The notes under the pieces are model-generated. The model worked only from the letters and a program-made list of their open reading frames with translations, did no database searches and was not told the DNA's origin. Position numbers and translations under genes: made by a program. Below, in pieces: positions 26,882 through 34,790 of a stretch of 64,000 nucleotides of DNA (positions are counted from its first letter, which is position 1; each line of letters begins with the position of its first letter). The DNA comes from Hymenobacter psychrotolerans DSM 18569 (GTDB taxonomy: Bacteria > Bacteroidota > Bacteroidia > Cytophagales > Hymenobacteraceae), in contig NZ_FRAS01000003.1 of the NCBI RefSeq assembly GCF_900142395.1, positions 62,001-126,000 on the forward strand. The letters are read 5' to 3'.

Positions 26882-27430
26882 TTAGTACATCTGCGTCTCG
26901 ACGGTGGCCGCCTGCGTGGAATCCTGCGGGAGCGTCACCCGGAACAGGTAGCCATACTGCTCATCCGGCACGGTAGCTACCGGGCGCTTGGCGCCTAGCG
27001 CTTCCACGGCTTCCAGAATGGTATTGGAGTGCCCCACTACCACCGCCGTCTGCCCCTGGTAGTCGCGGCGGATACGGGCGGCCAGCGCGGCCGGCTGCTT
27101 GGCGTCGTAGGTCTGCAGGGGCAGCTTGCGCTCATCGGCGAGGGGCTGCACGGTGGCGCGGGTGCGCGTGGTGGCGGTGCTGAAAATAACCGTAGGCCGC
27201 GCCTGAGCCAGAATTTTGGTGCGCAATGCTATGGCCCGCTGCTGTCCGGCCGGGGTCAGGGGCGGGTCGGTGAGGCCGGGCGTGAGGTCTTTTTCGCCGT
27301 GGCGCACTACGTATACAACCGTTTGCCCCAGGCCTGCCCGCTGGGCCGGTTGGCTGCAGCTGCCGGCCAGCAGCCATACTCCCGGCAGCAGAAACAAAAA
27401 AGCAGAACGACGCAGAACAGCGAAAGTCAT
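26882..27430 (-). CDS. Histidine phosphatase superfamily lipoprotein
   Basis: This 182-residue protein has a signal with lipobox WLLAGSC (Cys25) and a histidine phosphatase core: VVRHGEKD (RHG 43-45) with the nucleophilic His, LTPAGQQRA, STATTRTRATVQPL with the second arginine, and VVVGHSNTI with the second active-site His. The family removes phosphate through a phosphohistidine intermediate. An envelope location for this SixA- or PhoE-like domain is common in Bacteroidota. The substrate is unknown. It is divergent from the response regulator gene at 27596, with about 165 bases between them. Confidence 0.87.
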   Translation of the reverse strand: MTFAVLRRSAFLFLLPGVWLLAGSCSQPAQRAGLGQTVVYVVRHGEKDLTPGLTDPPLTPAGQQRAIALRTKILAQARPTVIFSTATTRTRATVQPLADERKLPLQTYDAKQPAALAARIRRDYQGQTAVVVGHSNTILEAVEALGAKRPVATVPDEQYGYLFRVTLPQDSTQAATVETQMY

Positions 27431-27595
27431 AGGGCAAGTGCTTAAACAATGGCCGGCCGGCCACTACCGGCCGGTTTCGGCGCGAAAGATAGGCGTCCGG
27501 CGCCTCATGCCGGGCGGCGCCGCAGCCAAAGGAGCGGCTTCATACGTTCTTCACGGCGGCAGCGCGTATGTTGCAGCCTCATCAAGCCTTTTCTC

Positions 27596-28276
27596 ATGCA
27601 CGTTCTGATTGTTGAAGACGAAAAAAGCCTGCAGCAGGAAATCCGGCAGTTTCTGCTGCACTCCCAGTATCTCGTCGATTCGGCCTTCACGTTTGCCGAA
27701 GCCTCGGAAAAGCTCTTTGTCAACAGCTACGATTTTGTGCTGCTGGACCTGGGCCTGCCCGACGGCGACGGCCTGAATCTGCTGCGCGAAAGCCACCAGA
27801 ACGATCGGCAGGAGGCTTCCTTCATCATCCTGACGGCCCGCGGCGACCTGCACGACCGAATCAAAGGCCTCGACCTGGGCGCCGACGACTACCTGCCCAA
27901 ACCTTTTTCGCTGCTGGAGCTGCAGAGCCGGATGCAGGCCATTACGCGGCGCAAGTTTGGGCTGAAGCGCCAGGAAATCAGCTTTGGAAGTGGCTTTCAG
28001 ATGGACGTGACGAGCCGCGTGCTGCGCCACGGCGAGCAGGAAGTGCCGCTCACCAAAAAGGAGTTCGACTTGCTGCACTACCTCGTGCTCCACAAAAACC
28101 GCGTGCTCACGCGCCTGCAGCTGGGCGAGCATCTGTGGGGCAACATCCTCGAAGACGACTCCGACTCCAACTACATCGACGTCCACATCAAGAACATCCG
28201 CAAAAAACTCACCCTCTTCGCCCCCGCCGACTTCCTGGAAACCGTGCGCGGCATTGGCTATCGAGTAACTGAGTAG
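27596..28276 (+). CDS. OmpR/PhoB-family response regulator
   Basis: This 226-residue protein has a receiver domain with phospho-acceptor Asp51 in DFVLLDLGLP, acidic residues EDE at 7-9 and Lys in DYLPKPFS, then a winged-helix DNA-binding domain (VPLTKKEFDLLHYLVLHKNR to VRGIGYRVTE). It should be phosphorylated by the kinase at 28842, which lies downstream but is separated by a minus-strand four-helix-bundle gene and repeats. The final codons (CGA GTA ACT GAG TAG) are the first units of an 8-bp repeat, so the repeat supplies the end of the protein. The ATG at 27596 is chosen over a longer frame. Confidence 0.92.
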   Translation: MHVLIVEDEKSLQQEIRQFLLHSQYLVDSAFTFAEASEKLFVNSYDFVLLDLGLPDGDGLNLLRESHQNDRQEASFIILTARGDLHDRIKGLDLGADDYLPKPFSLLELQSRMQAITRRKFGLKRQEISFGSGFQMDVTSRVLRHGEQEVPLTKKEFDLLHYLVLHKNRVLTRLQLGEHLWGNILEDDSDSNYIDVHIKNIRKKLTLFAPADFLETVRGIGYRVTE

Positions 28277-28360
28277 AGAGTAGCGGAGTAGCGGAGTAAC
28301 TGAGTAAAGCTGCTACTTGCCCCCCATCCTCCCCAACCTACTCAGTTACTCCGCTACTCT
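28265..28360. repeat. 8-bp-periodic GAGTA hairpin repeat, copy 2
   Basis: Tandem octamers (GAGTAACT, GAGTAGCG and variants) start inside the last codons of the response regulator gene. 28286-28306 pairs with 28339-28359 perfectly over 21 bp. The right arm also forms the stop region of the four-helix-bundle gene (GAG TAG on the minus strand). It lies between convergent genes and could end both transcripts. Confidence 0.8.
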
Positions 28361-28728
28361 CCCGAGGCTGTTTTTCGGGCTTTGGTGAGAATGGCGGTGA
28401 TTTGGGCGTATTCCAGTTCCAGGGCCGACAGCCGGGCTTTGGGCACCAGGTTTGCGTCGCCGAGCAGCTCCAGCCACAGTTGAGTTTCGTCGGCTTCTTC
28501 CACGCAGATACTGAGCTTGGCAAAGAACTCGGCGGCGGAGCGGCCACGGCAAGCGGCCCGGTAGTTAGCGGCAACGGAGGTAGCCGAGCGCAGAATTTGT
28601 TTACCCAGCACATCGGCGGCCGGGGTGCGCGGCAGCTGTTCTACTACCTGAATAATGCGCAGGGCCGCCACCTTGGTCCGGTTCCGAAACGCCTCGTTCC
28701 GCGCCGCCTTATCGTCTATATCCATCAT
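28354..28728 (-). CDS. Four-helix-bundle protein (23S rRNA intervening-sequence/S23 family)
   Basis: This 124-residue protein (MMDIDDKAARNEAFRNRTKV) matches the four-helix-bundle family first noted as products of intervening sequences in 23S rRNA and related to the diversity-generating accessory protein bAvd. Helices with RIIQVVEQLPRTPAADVLGK, QILRSATSVAANYRAACRGR and EFFAKLSICVEEADETQLWL are clear. Function is unknown for stand-alone copies. It lies on the opposite strand inside a two-component locus, bracketed by copies of the GAGTA repeat, and its stop codon is formed by the repeat. Confidence 0.88.
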   Translation of the reverse strand: MMDIDDKAARNEAFRNRTKVAALRIIQVVEQLPRTPAADVLGKQILRSATSVAANYRAACRGRSAAEFFAKLSICVEEADETQLWLELLGDANLVPKARLSALELEYAQITAILTKARKTASGE

Positions 28729-28800
28729 GCATCATTACAGTATAACCCGCAGGGAAGATACCATCTTCACTCCGCTACGCTATACCTCCACACCTGCTTT

Positions 28801-28832
28801 TACTCAGTTACTCCGCTACTCAGTTACTCTCC
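28801..28832. repeat. 8-bp-periodic GAGTA repeat, copy 3 (single arm)
   Basis: 28801-28821 is identical to the 21-base right arm at 28339-28359, extended by another octamer and followed by the same TCCC...GAGGC context. Together the two copies form direct repeats 462 bases apart around the four-helix-bundle gene. Confidence 0.8.
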
Positions 28833-28841
28833 CCCCGAGGC

Positions 28842-30203
28842 ATGCGCTTAGAAACCAAGCTGGCCCTGTTCAATGCCCTTTCCAAGCTGCTGCTGGTGCT
28901 GCTGGGCGTCGTCGTGATTCCGCCGGTGGTGAGCCGCATAGCCGTCGACCACACCGACCAGCGCCTGCACGAGAAAAAGCAGCAAGTGCTGGACCTGATT
29001 GCCCGCGACGGGTTGGCGGCCTTTATCCGGCAGGAGCAAAACCAGGCCTACGCCGACTACAACATTCTGCGGCAGGAGTTCATTACGCTCACCCCCGACC
29101 CCGGCCCGCCCCGAGTCTTGCCCCGCGAAACGCTCTTCAATGAGCCCCGGCAGCTGGAGCAGGCCACCGAAGACTTCCGGATTCTGAGCTACCACTTCCA
29201 GGCGCAGCAACGGCCCTATCACCTCGAAATCGGGTCGTCCTTGGCGACGGTGGAACTGCTGGAAGCCACGCTGCGGCGGCTGGCGCTGTGGGTGCTGGTA
29301 GTGGGCGCGCTGCTGACCATTCTCACCGATGCGGCTTTTGCCCGCTTTCTGCTCCGGCCCCTGGGCGAGCTGATTACGCGCAAGCTGCGCAACGTGCGCC
29401 ACCCCTCGGCTTTCCCCTTCGCCCCCATTCCCACGTCTACCACTGATTTCCGCCGCCTCGACGACAGCCTCAACGAAATGATGCACCAGATGCAGTCGGC
29501 CTTTGAGAAGGAGCGCGAGTTTATGAGCAACGTGTCACACGAGCTCCTGACGCCGGTGAGCATCCTACAATCCCGGTTCGAAAACCTGCTCCAGGACCCC
29601 GACCTCAGCCACGCCCACTCGCTCCAGATTGTGGAGTCGCAGAAGACGCTCTACCGCCTGCGCAACACCGTGCGCACGCTGCTGCTCATCGCCAACATCG
29701 AAAACGAGCAGTTTTTGCGCGAGGAAACCGTGAGCCTGCTGGCGGTGCTGGCCGAGGTGCTGAACGAGCTCGACGACCGGCTGGCCCAGCGTGAGCTGCA
29801 CCTGCGCATGCAGCTGGCCCCCGACTACCTGGTGACCCGCGCCAACCACTCGCTGCTTTTCACGCTGCTGCTCAACCTGCTCAGCAACGCCATCAAATAC
29901 AACCGCCCGGGCGGCGACATCGTCGTGAGCGGCCAGCCCCTGCCCGGGGGCGGCTACCGCCTCCGCGTGGCCGATACCGGCCCCGGCATCGCGCCCGAGC
30001 ACCTGCCCCACCTCTTCGACCGGTTTCGGCGGTTTCATGCGGGCGGGGCGGCGGCCCCAGAGGGCTACGGGCTGGGCCTGCCCATTGCCCGCACCATTGC
30101 GGCCTTCCACGAAGCCACACTCACGGCCACCTCGGAAATCGGCAAGGGCAGCTGCTTCGTGCTGGAGTTCGGGCCGGCCCGCTCCACTCCTGCCGACGCC
30201 TGA
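28842..30203 (+). CDS. Membrane sensor histidine kinase
   Basis: This 453-residue kinase has two membrane helices (about 10-30 and 147-165) flanking a periplasmic sensor domain. A HAMP-like linker follows, then the dimerisation helix with His233 in NVSHELLTPVS and a HATPase domain with N-box LLNLLSNAIKYN, DTGPGIAPEHL and G-box GYGLGLPIA. It is the probable partner of the response regulator at 27596. The signal sensed is not evident. The pair would normally be adjacent, and here a 4HB gene and repeats intervene. Confidence 0.93.
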   Translation: MRLETKLALFNALSKLLLVLLGVVVIPPVVSRIAVDHTDQRLHEKKQQVLDLIARDGLAAFIRQEQNQAYADYNILRQEFITLTPDPGPPRVLPRETLFNEPRQLEQATEDFRILSYHFQAQQRPYHLEIGSSLATVELLEATLRRLALWVLVVGALLTILTDAAFARFLLRPLGELITRKLRNVRHPSAFPFAPIPTSTTDFRRLDDSLNEMMHQMQSAFEKEREFMSNVSHELLTPVSILQSRFENLLQDPDLSHAHSLQIVESQKTLYRLRNTVRTLLLIANIENEQFLREETVSLLAVLAEVLNELDDRLAQRELHLRMQLAPDYLVTRANHSLLFTLLLNLLSNAIKYNRPGGDIVVSGQPLPGGGYRLRVADTGPGIAPEHLPHLFDRFRRFHAGGAAAPEGYGLGLPIARTIAAFHEATLTATSEIGKGSCFVLEFGPARSTPADA

Positions 30204-30249
30204 GCCACCCGCCCCGGCCACGCCCCTCTACGCTTCTACCACGCGTCGC

Positions 30250-30489
30250 AGCGGTGTGAAAAGTGCTAGAAGCGGTGTGAAGACTGCTAGAAGAGGTGTG
30301 AGAACTGCTAGAACCGATGTGAAGAGTGCTAGAAGAGGTGTGAAAGGTGCTAGAAGCGGTGTGAGAACTGCTAGAACCGATGTGAAAGGTGCTAGAAGCG
30401 GTGTGAGAACTGCTAGAACCGATGTGAAAGGTGCTAGAAGCGGTGAGAAGAGTGGTAGAAGCAGTATGAAGGCTGCTAGAACTGGTTCC
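30250..30489. repeat. 21-bp tandem repeat (about 11 units)
   Basis: Units have the core GTGTGARARSTGCTAGAA plus three variable bases and a strict period of 21. Later units alternate between GTGTGAGAACTGCTAGAACC and ATGTGAAAGGTGCTAGAAGC types, which suggests duplication of two-unit blocks. The period keeps a reading frame open as heptapeptides of the kind RSGVKSA, but there is no evidence of translation. Confidence 0.92.
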
Positions 30490-30621
30490 GGTCCGACGCC
30501 ACCAGGCGTCCGACCGGTGCCAACTGCACGCCTGCGTGCTTGTGAGCGGTTGGGCCGGGTTCTGGCCGCACGGGTGTCAGCATGAAGCAGACCGGTCGGA
30601 CGCCTGGTGGCGTCGGACCGG
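30488..30621. repeat. 31-base perfect inverted repeat with nested palindromes
   Basis: 30488-30518 (starting CCGGTCCGACGCCACCAGGC) is the exact reverse complement of 30591-30621. Each arm also contains GACGCC-ACCA-GGCGTC, a hairpin of its own. The spacer is 72 bases without recognisable content. Confidence 0.92.
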
Positions 30622-30649
30622 CGGAATAACAGGGTGCGTTCTACACGAA

Positions 30650-30682
30650 ACAGCCCGCCTGACGCTAGATCAGGCGGGCTGT
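30650..30682. terminator. Hairpin downstream of surE
   Basis: ACAGCCCGCCTGA pairs with TCAGGCGGGCTGT around CGCTAGA. On the minus strand it is followed by TTTCG. It is the likely end of surE transcription. Confidence 0.65.
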
Positions 30683-30700
30683 GGCTGGCTTGTGGGTGTG

Positions 30701-31570
30701 TTAGCCCAGGCCTTCGGCCGATTCGCCGGGGGCGGGGGTGGCGCTGCCTACGTGCGGGGCCGGCTTCTCTTCGGTGGGGAAGCTGGGGCCTAAGTGCCAG
30801 CTTGCATTCAGGCCGCTGATGGCATGATGCGCCGTCAAATCAAACTGACAGGGCACGAGCGAGATGAAATTGTTGGCGAGGGCCCATTCGTCGGTGTCGG
30901 TGCCCTGGTCGAGGTTCACGAACTCCCCGATCAGCCAGTAGTAAGGACGGTTGTGCGGGTCGTGGCGCAGGTCGAACTCTTCCTGCCAGCGGGCGCGGGC
31001 CTGGCGGCACACCCGGATACCGGCAATCGGCTCGTCGGACTTTTTGGGGATGTTCACGTTCAGGGCGGTGCCGGCCGGGATGCCGTGTTGCAGCGCCTGC
31101 CGCACAATGTGCTCAATCCAGGCTTCGGTGTGCTCGAAATGGGCGTTGTGGCCGTATTCGCAGAGCGAGAAGCCGATGGCGGGCAGCCCTTCGATAGCCG
31201 CCTCAATGGCGGCCGACATGGTGCCGGAATACAGCACATTCACCGACGAATTGGAGCCATGATTGATGCCCGAAACCACTAAATCGGGCTGACGGTCTTT
31301 CAGGACGTGGTGCTTGGCGAGTTTCACGCAGTCGGCGGGGGTGCCGCTGCACTCATAGGCCTCAATGCCCTCGAAAATGGTGCTGGGGTCGAGGCGCAGG
31401 GAGGTGCCGATGGTGATGGCGTGGCCCATGCCCGACTGCGGGGAGTTGGGCGCCACTACCACTACCTCGCCGATGCGGCGCATAACGCGTACCAGCGCGG
31501 CAATGCCGGGCGCGGTGATGCCGTCGTCGTTGGAAATCAGAATCAGGGGCTTTGGGTCGGGGGCAGTCAC
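30701..31570 (-). CDS. surE: 5'/3'-nucleotidase SurE
   Basis: A GTG at 31570 (or TTG two codons earlier) gives about 289 residues. The N-terminal motif ILISNDDGITAPG contains the metal-binding Asp-Asp. GTPADCVKLA, VSGINHGSNSSVNVLYSGT and FDLTAHHAIS complete the family pattern. SurE dephosphorylates nucleoside monophosphates and short polyphosphates in a metal-dependent way. A much longer upstream frame is low-complexity and rejected. A C-terminal extension of about 30 residues rich in Pro and Ala follows the catalytic domain. It is divergent from a lipoprotein gene. Confidence 0.92.
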   Translation of the reverse strand: MTAPDPKPLILISNDDGITAPGIAALVRVMRRIGEVVVVAPNSPQSGMGHAITIGTSLRLDPSTIFEGIEAYECSGTPADCVKLAKHHVLKDRQPDLVVSGINHGSNSSVNVLYSGTMSAAIEAAIEGLPAIGFSLCEYGHNAHFEHTEAWIEHIVRQALQHGIPAGTALNVNIPKKSDEPIAGIRVCRQARARWQEEFDLRHDPHNRPYYWLIGEFVNLDQGTDTDEWALANNFISLVPCQFDLTAHHAISGLNASWHLGPSFPTEEKPAPHVGSATPAPGESAEGLG

Positions 31571-31702
31571 GGGCAAAAACGATGTAGTGAACGGAAAGGA
31601 AGGTAAAGGTACGCAGCCCGGGCGGCGGCGGTGGGCCCGCGCGCCGCACTGGGCGCTGCCCGGGCGGCCAGAACAGCTCAACAAGTGCTTTGCGGGGAGC
31701 GT

Positions 31703-32404
31703 ATGCAGGCTATGGCAACTTGTTTTTCTTTTTTGATTACGGCGCTGGCTTCGGCTGTGCTGTCGGCGGGCCTGGGGGCCTGTGAGTCGCGGCAGGCTAC
31801 CGACCCGGCCGGGCCGCCCTTCGTGCCCGCCGCCGGGGCCACCGATCCGGCCACGCTGGAGCCGGGTTCTACGTCTGTGGCGGCGCAGCCGGGCGCGGCC
31901 ACCTCGGCCGGGGCGCGCCTGCCCGACTCGCTGCATCTGATTAGTCCGGGCCAGGCGGGGCGTCTGCGCCTGGGCATGCGCGAAGACCAGATCAAGCGGC
32001 TGATTTCGCCGGGTTTGCTCCGCCCTACTACCTACCTGGACAAGGGCCGGGAGCTGCCCGCCTACGAGCTGCGCGATGCCCAGCAGCCCAGTGCGCCGCC
32101 CAGCGTGCTGCACCTCATCGGGGATGCGGCCAGTGGCTACCGGCTGCGGCGCATTCGCATCTATGATCCGCAATACCGCACGGCCGAGGGCATTGGGGTG
32201 GGTTCGCCGTTTGGGGCGGCGCGCCAGAACCTGGGCCTGACCAAGGTGCGCGACACGCCGGCCGGTTTTGCGGCGGTTTCGGGCGAAGTAAAAATAGCCT
32301 GGGTGATTGACCCGAACTCCTTGCCGGACAAGCATCCGGCCGAGATGAGTTCGGCCGATATTCCGCCGGCCGCGCGCATCACAGGGGTATTACTTTACCA
32401 GTAG
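31703..32404 (+). CDS. Hypothetical lipoprotein
   Basis: The ATG at 31703 gives 233 residues with lipobox SAGLGAC (Cys27). A Pro/Ala/Gly-rich linker of about 45 residues precedes a globular part. That part begins SLHLISPGQAGRLRLGMRED and includes RIRIYDPQYRTAEGIGVGSP and GFAAVSGEVKIAWVIDPN. The pattern GIGVGSPFGAARQNLGL recalls small lipoproteins with a conserved glycine turn, but I cannot name the family. Function is unknown. An alternative start three codons downstream is possible. Confidence 0.65.
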   Translation: MQAMATCFSFLITALASAVLSAGLGACESRQATDPAGPPFVPAAGATDPATLEPGSTSVAAQPGAATSAGARLPDSLHLISPGQAGRLRLGMREDQIKRLISPGLLRPTTYLDKGRELPAYELRDAQQPSAPPSVLHLIGDAASGYRLRRIRIYDPQYRTAEGIGVGSPFGAARQNLGLTKVRDTPAGFAAVSGEVKIAWVIDPNSLPDKHPAEMSSADIPPAARITGVLLYQ

Positions 32405-32420
32405 AAAGGCAGGATAGGGC

Positions 32421-32450
32421 TTGTAGTGCTTGGTAAATATTGTACTTTGG
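32421..32450 (+). promoter_or_regulatory. Candidate promoter for the DoxX-family gene
   Basis: TTG at 32421 and TACTTTGG at 32443 (close to TAnnTTTG) are about 19 bases apart. The gene starts at 32517. Confidence 0.4.
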
Positions 32451-32516
32451 CAACGCAAGCCGCTCCGGGAGCCGGGGCGCTGCCCTACCCTCTATCCCGG
32501 CCTTCTGCTTTTCGTT

Positions 32517-32957
32517 ATGGTTCTGTTTGAAAACCGCTACCGTACCCACGATTTGGGTTTGTTGCTGCTGCGTGTTGGTATCGGGGTCATGTTCACGATT
32601 CATGGGTATCCGAAGCTGACAGGCGGCCCCGAAATGTGGGCACAGGTGGGCGGGGCAATGAAGGTAGTGGGCCTGGATTTCGCGCCGGTGTTTTGGGGAT
32701 TCATGGCGGCCGTGGCCGAAGCCGTGGGCGGGCAGCTGCTGGCGCTGGGGTTGTTTTTCCGGATTGCCTGCGCCCTGCTGCTGGGCACGATGGTAATGGC
32801 TACGGTGATGCATATCAGCAGCGGCGACGCTTTCGGGGCGTATTCGCACGCGTTGGAAGCGGCTTTTCTGTTTCTGGGGCTGCTCTTCACCGGTCCCGGC
32901 CGCTACAGCCTCGACCAGATGCTGTTTCCGACCCGTACGCTGCGGCGGTTGTATTAG
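32517..32957 (+). CDS. DoxX-family membrane protein
   Basis: The ATG at 32517 gives 146 residues with four hydrophobic helices (DLGLLLLRVGIGVMFTIHGY, FWGFMAAVAEAVGGQLLALG, ACALLLGTMVMATVMHI and ALEAAFLFLGLLFTGPG). The N-terminal RxGxGxxFxxHGYPKL pattern is characteristic of DoxX, a small inner-membrane family with links to thiosulfate:quinone oxidoreductase and oxidative stress but mostly unknown roles. It is on its own between the lipoprotein and M14 peptidase genes. Confidence 0.85.
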   Translation: MVLFENRYRTHDLGLLLLRVGIGVMFTIHGYPKLTGGPEMWAQVGGAMKVVGLDFAPVFWGFMAAVAEAVGGQLLALGLFFRIACALLLGTMVMATVMHISSGDAFGAYSHALEAAFLFLGLLFTGPGRYSLDQMLFPTRTLRRLY

Positions 32958-33027
32958 GCGGCGCGGGTTTTGGCGGGGCCGGTAGCGGCATAGCCGGGAA
33001 GCCGTTTGGTTTTCCTTCCTTTGCCGC

Positions 33028-34782
33028 ATGCTTTCTTTCCTGCTTTCCACCCTGCTGCTGACTTCCGCGCCCCCCAAAACCGACTGGCGCACGCCCTACG
33101 AGCGAGGCAACGGCAACACCACGACCACCTACGCCGAGTGCATCCGCTACTATCAGCAGCTGGATGCGGCCTACCCCGAAATAACGATGCGCGCGGCCGG
33201 CTTCTCCGACAACGGCCTGCCGCTGCATGAAGTAGTGGTCAGCCTCGATGGCGACGCCGACCCGGCCTCGGTGCGGGCCAAGGGCCGCCGCGTGGTGTTC
33301 ATCCAGAACGGCATTCATCCCGGCGAGCCGGAAGGCATTGACGCCGCCATGATGCTGGCCCGCGACTATGTGCAGCAGAAAAAGCTCCGGCAGCAGCTCA
33401 CGCACGTTACACTGGTCATTATTCCGGTGTATAACGTGGATGGCTCGCTGAACCGCAACTCCACGACCCGCACCAACCAGAACGGCCCCGAATCGTATGG
33501 CTTCCGCGGCAACCCCCGCAACCTCGACCTGAACCGGGACTACATCAAGCAGGATTCGCGCAATGCCCGCTCGTTTGCGCAGCTGTTTCAGCGCTGGCAG
33601 CCCGATGTGTTCGTGGACACGCACACCTCCAACGGCGCCGACTACCAACACGTCATGACGCTGATTGCTACGCAGAAGGACAAGCTGCATCCGGCCCTGA
33701 GCCAGTACATGCAGCGCCAGCTGCTGCCGGCTTTGTATAGCGGTATGGCCAAGCGCAACACCCCAATGACGCCCTACGTGGACTTCGAGGGCCGCACGCC
33801 CGATGCGCGCGGGCTCAGGGGCTTCCTGGAAACGCCCCGCTACTCCACCGGCTACACCACGCTGTTCAATACCATCGGCTTCGTGACGGAAACGCATATG
33901 CTGAAGGCCTATGCGCCCCGCGTGAAGGCGCAGTACGACTTTCTGGAGCTGCTGGTGCAGGCCGTGGGGCAGCAGAAAGACGCGCTGGCCCAGGCCCGCA
34001 CCGAGGCGCAGCAGCAGCTCCAGACCCAGACCACCTTCCCGCTGGCCTGGAAGCTGGATACTACCGCCGCCGAAAAAACCGCGTTTCTGGGCTACGAAGG
34101 CCGCCTGAAACCCAGCGACGTGAGCGGCCAGCCCCGCCTCTACTACGACCGGAAGGCGCCTTTCTCGCGGCAGATACCCTATTACAACACGTTCCGGCCC
34201 ACCGTGCAGGTGCAGCGGCCGGTGGCCTACCTTATTCCGCAGGCCTGGGGCGAAGTTGTGGACCGCCTGCGCCTGTCGGGCGTGCAGCTGCGCCGCCTGC
34301 GCCGCGACACCACGCTCACCGCTGAAGTCTACTACATCCAGGACTACAAAACCGGCCAGCGGCCCTACGAAGGCCATTACCTGCACAGCGCTGTGGAGCT
34401 GCGCCCCACCCAGCAGCCGCTGGCCTTCCGCCAGGGCGACTACGTAGCGCTGCTCGACCAGCCCGCGGCCCGCTACCTCATCGAAACGCTGGAGCCGCAG
34501 GCCACCGACTCGTTTTTTGCCTGGGGCTTTTTCGACGGTATTCTGCAGCAGAAGGAGTACTTCTCCGATTATGTGTTTGAGGATGTGGCCGCCACCCTGC
34601 TCCGCCAGGACCCGGCGTTGCGGGAGCGGCTGGAGAAGCTGAAGCAGCAGAACCCGGCCTTCGCGGCCAGCGGCGCGGCCCAGCTCGACTGGATCTACCG
34701 CCAGTCGCCGCACTACGAGCAGACCCACCTGCGCTACCCCGTGGCCCGCTGGCTGGGCGGCGCTCTGCCGACGGTGGAGTAA
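33028..34782 (+). CDS. M14-family zinc carboxypeptidase-like protein, secreted
   Basis: This 584-residue protein has a short signal peptide (MLSFLLSTLLLTSAPP) and an M14 catalytic domain: NGIHPGEPEG with zinc ligands His97 and Glu100, NLDLNRDYIK, and His199 in VDTHTSNGAD. The catalytic Glu probably lies in FVTETHMLKAY. The C-terminal 250 residues form an extra domain seen in Bacteroidota members of this family. It should remove C-terminal residues from peptides outside the inner membrane, but specificity is unknown. It is followed by a long hairpin repeat at 34791-34941. Confidence 0.88.
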   Translation: MLSFLLSTLLLTSAPPKTDWRTPYERGNGNTTTTYAECIRYYQQLDAAYPEITMRAAGFSDNGLPLHEVVVSLDGDADPASVRAKGRRVVFIQNGIHPGEPEGIDAAMMLARDYVQQKKLRQQLTHVTLVIIPVYNVDGSLNRNSTTRTNQNGPESYGFRGNPRNLDLNRDYIKQDSRNARSFAQLFQRWQPDVFVDTHTSNGADYQHVMTLIATQKDKLHPALSQYMQRQLLPALYSGMAKRNTPMTPYVDFEGRTPDARGLRGFLETPRYSTGYTTLFNTIGFVTETHMLKAYAPRVKAQYDFLELLVQAVGQQKDALAQARTEAQQQLQTQTTFPLAWKLDTTAAEKTAFLGYEGRLKPSDVSGQPRLYYDRKAPFSRQIPYYNTFRPTVQVQRPVAYLIPQAWGEVVDRLRLSGVQLRRLRRDTTLTAEVYYIQDYKTGQRPYEGHYLHSAVELRPTQQPLAFRQGDYVALLDQPAARYLIETLEPQATDSFFAWGFFDGILQQKEYFSDYVFEDVAATLLRQDPALRERLEKLKQQNPAFAASGAAQLDWIYRQSPHYEQTHLRYPVARWLGGALPTVE

Positions 34783-34790
34783 GGCTCGCA

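Larger units (their letters stand above)
30204..30700. other. Repeat-rich intergenic region (497 bases)
   Basis: Between the histidine kinase and surE lie a 21-bp minisatellite (about 30250-30489), a pair of 31-base inverted arms (30488-30518, 30591-30621) and the surE terminator (30650-30682). A 182-codon frame across the minisatellite is a consequence of the 21-base period and is not called as a gene. Confidence 0.8.

Noticed and set aside
30250..30489. CRISPR array
   Set aside because: Units are directly adjacent with no unique spacers, there is no leader and no cas gene in the window. The same applies to 56213-56422.
30037..30585. 182-codon plus-strand frame across the kinase 3' end and the minisatellite
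   Set aside because: It begins inside the kinase gene in another frame and stays open mainly because the 21-base period has no stop. Its RSGVKSA-type heptads are low-complexity and no start context or homology is visible.
31571..32335. N-terminal extension of SurE
   Set aside because: The open frame runs 250 codons upstream of the SurE domain, but it is low-complexity, antisense to a lipoprotein gene and absent from the family.
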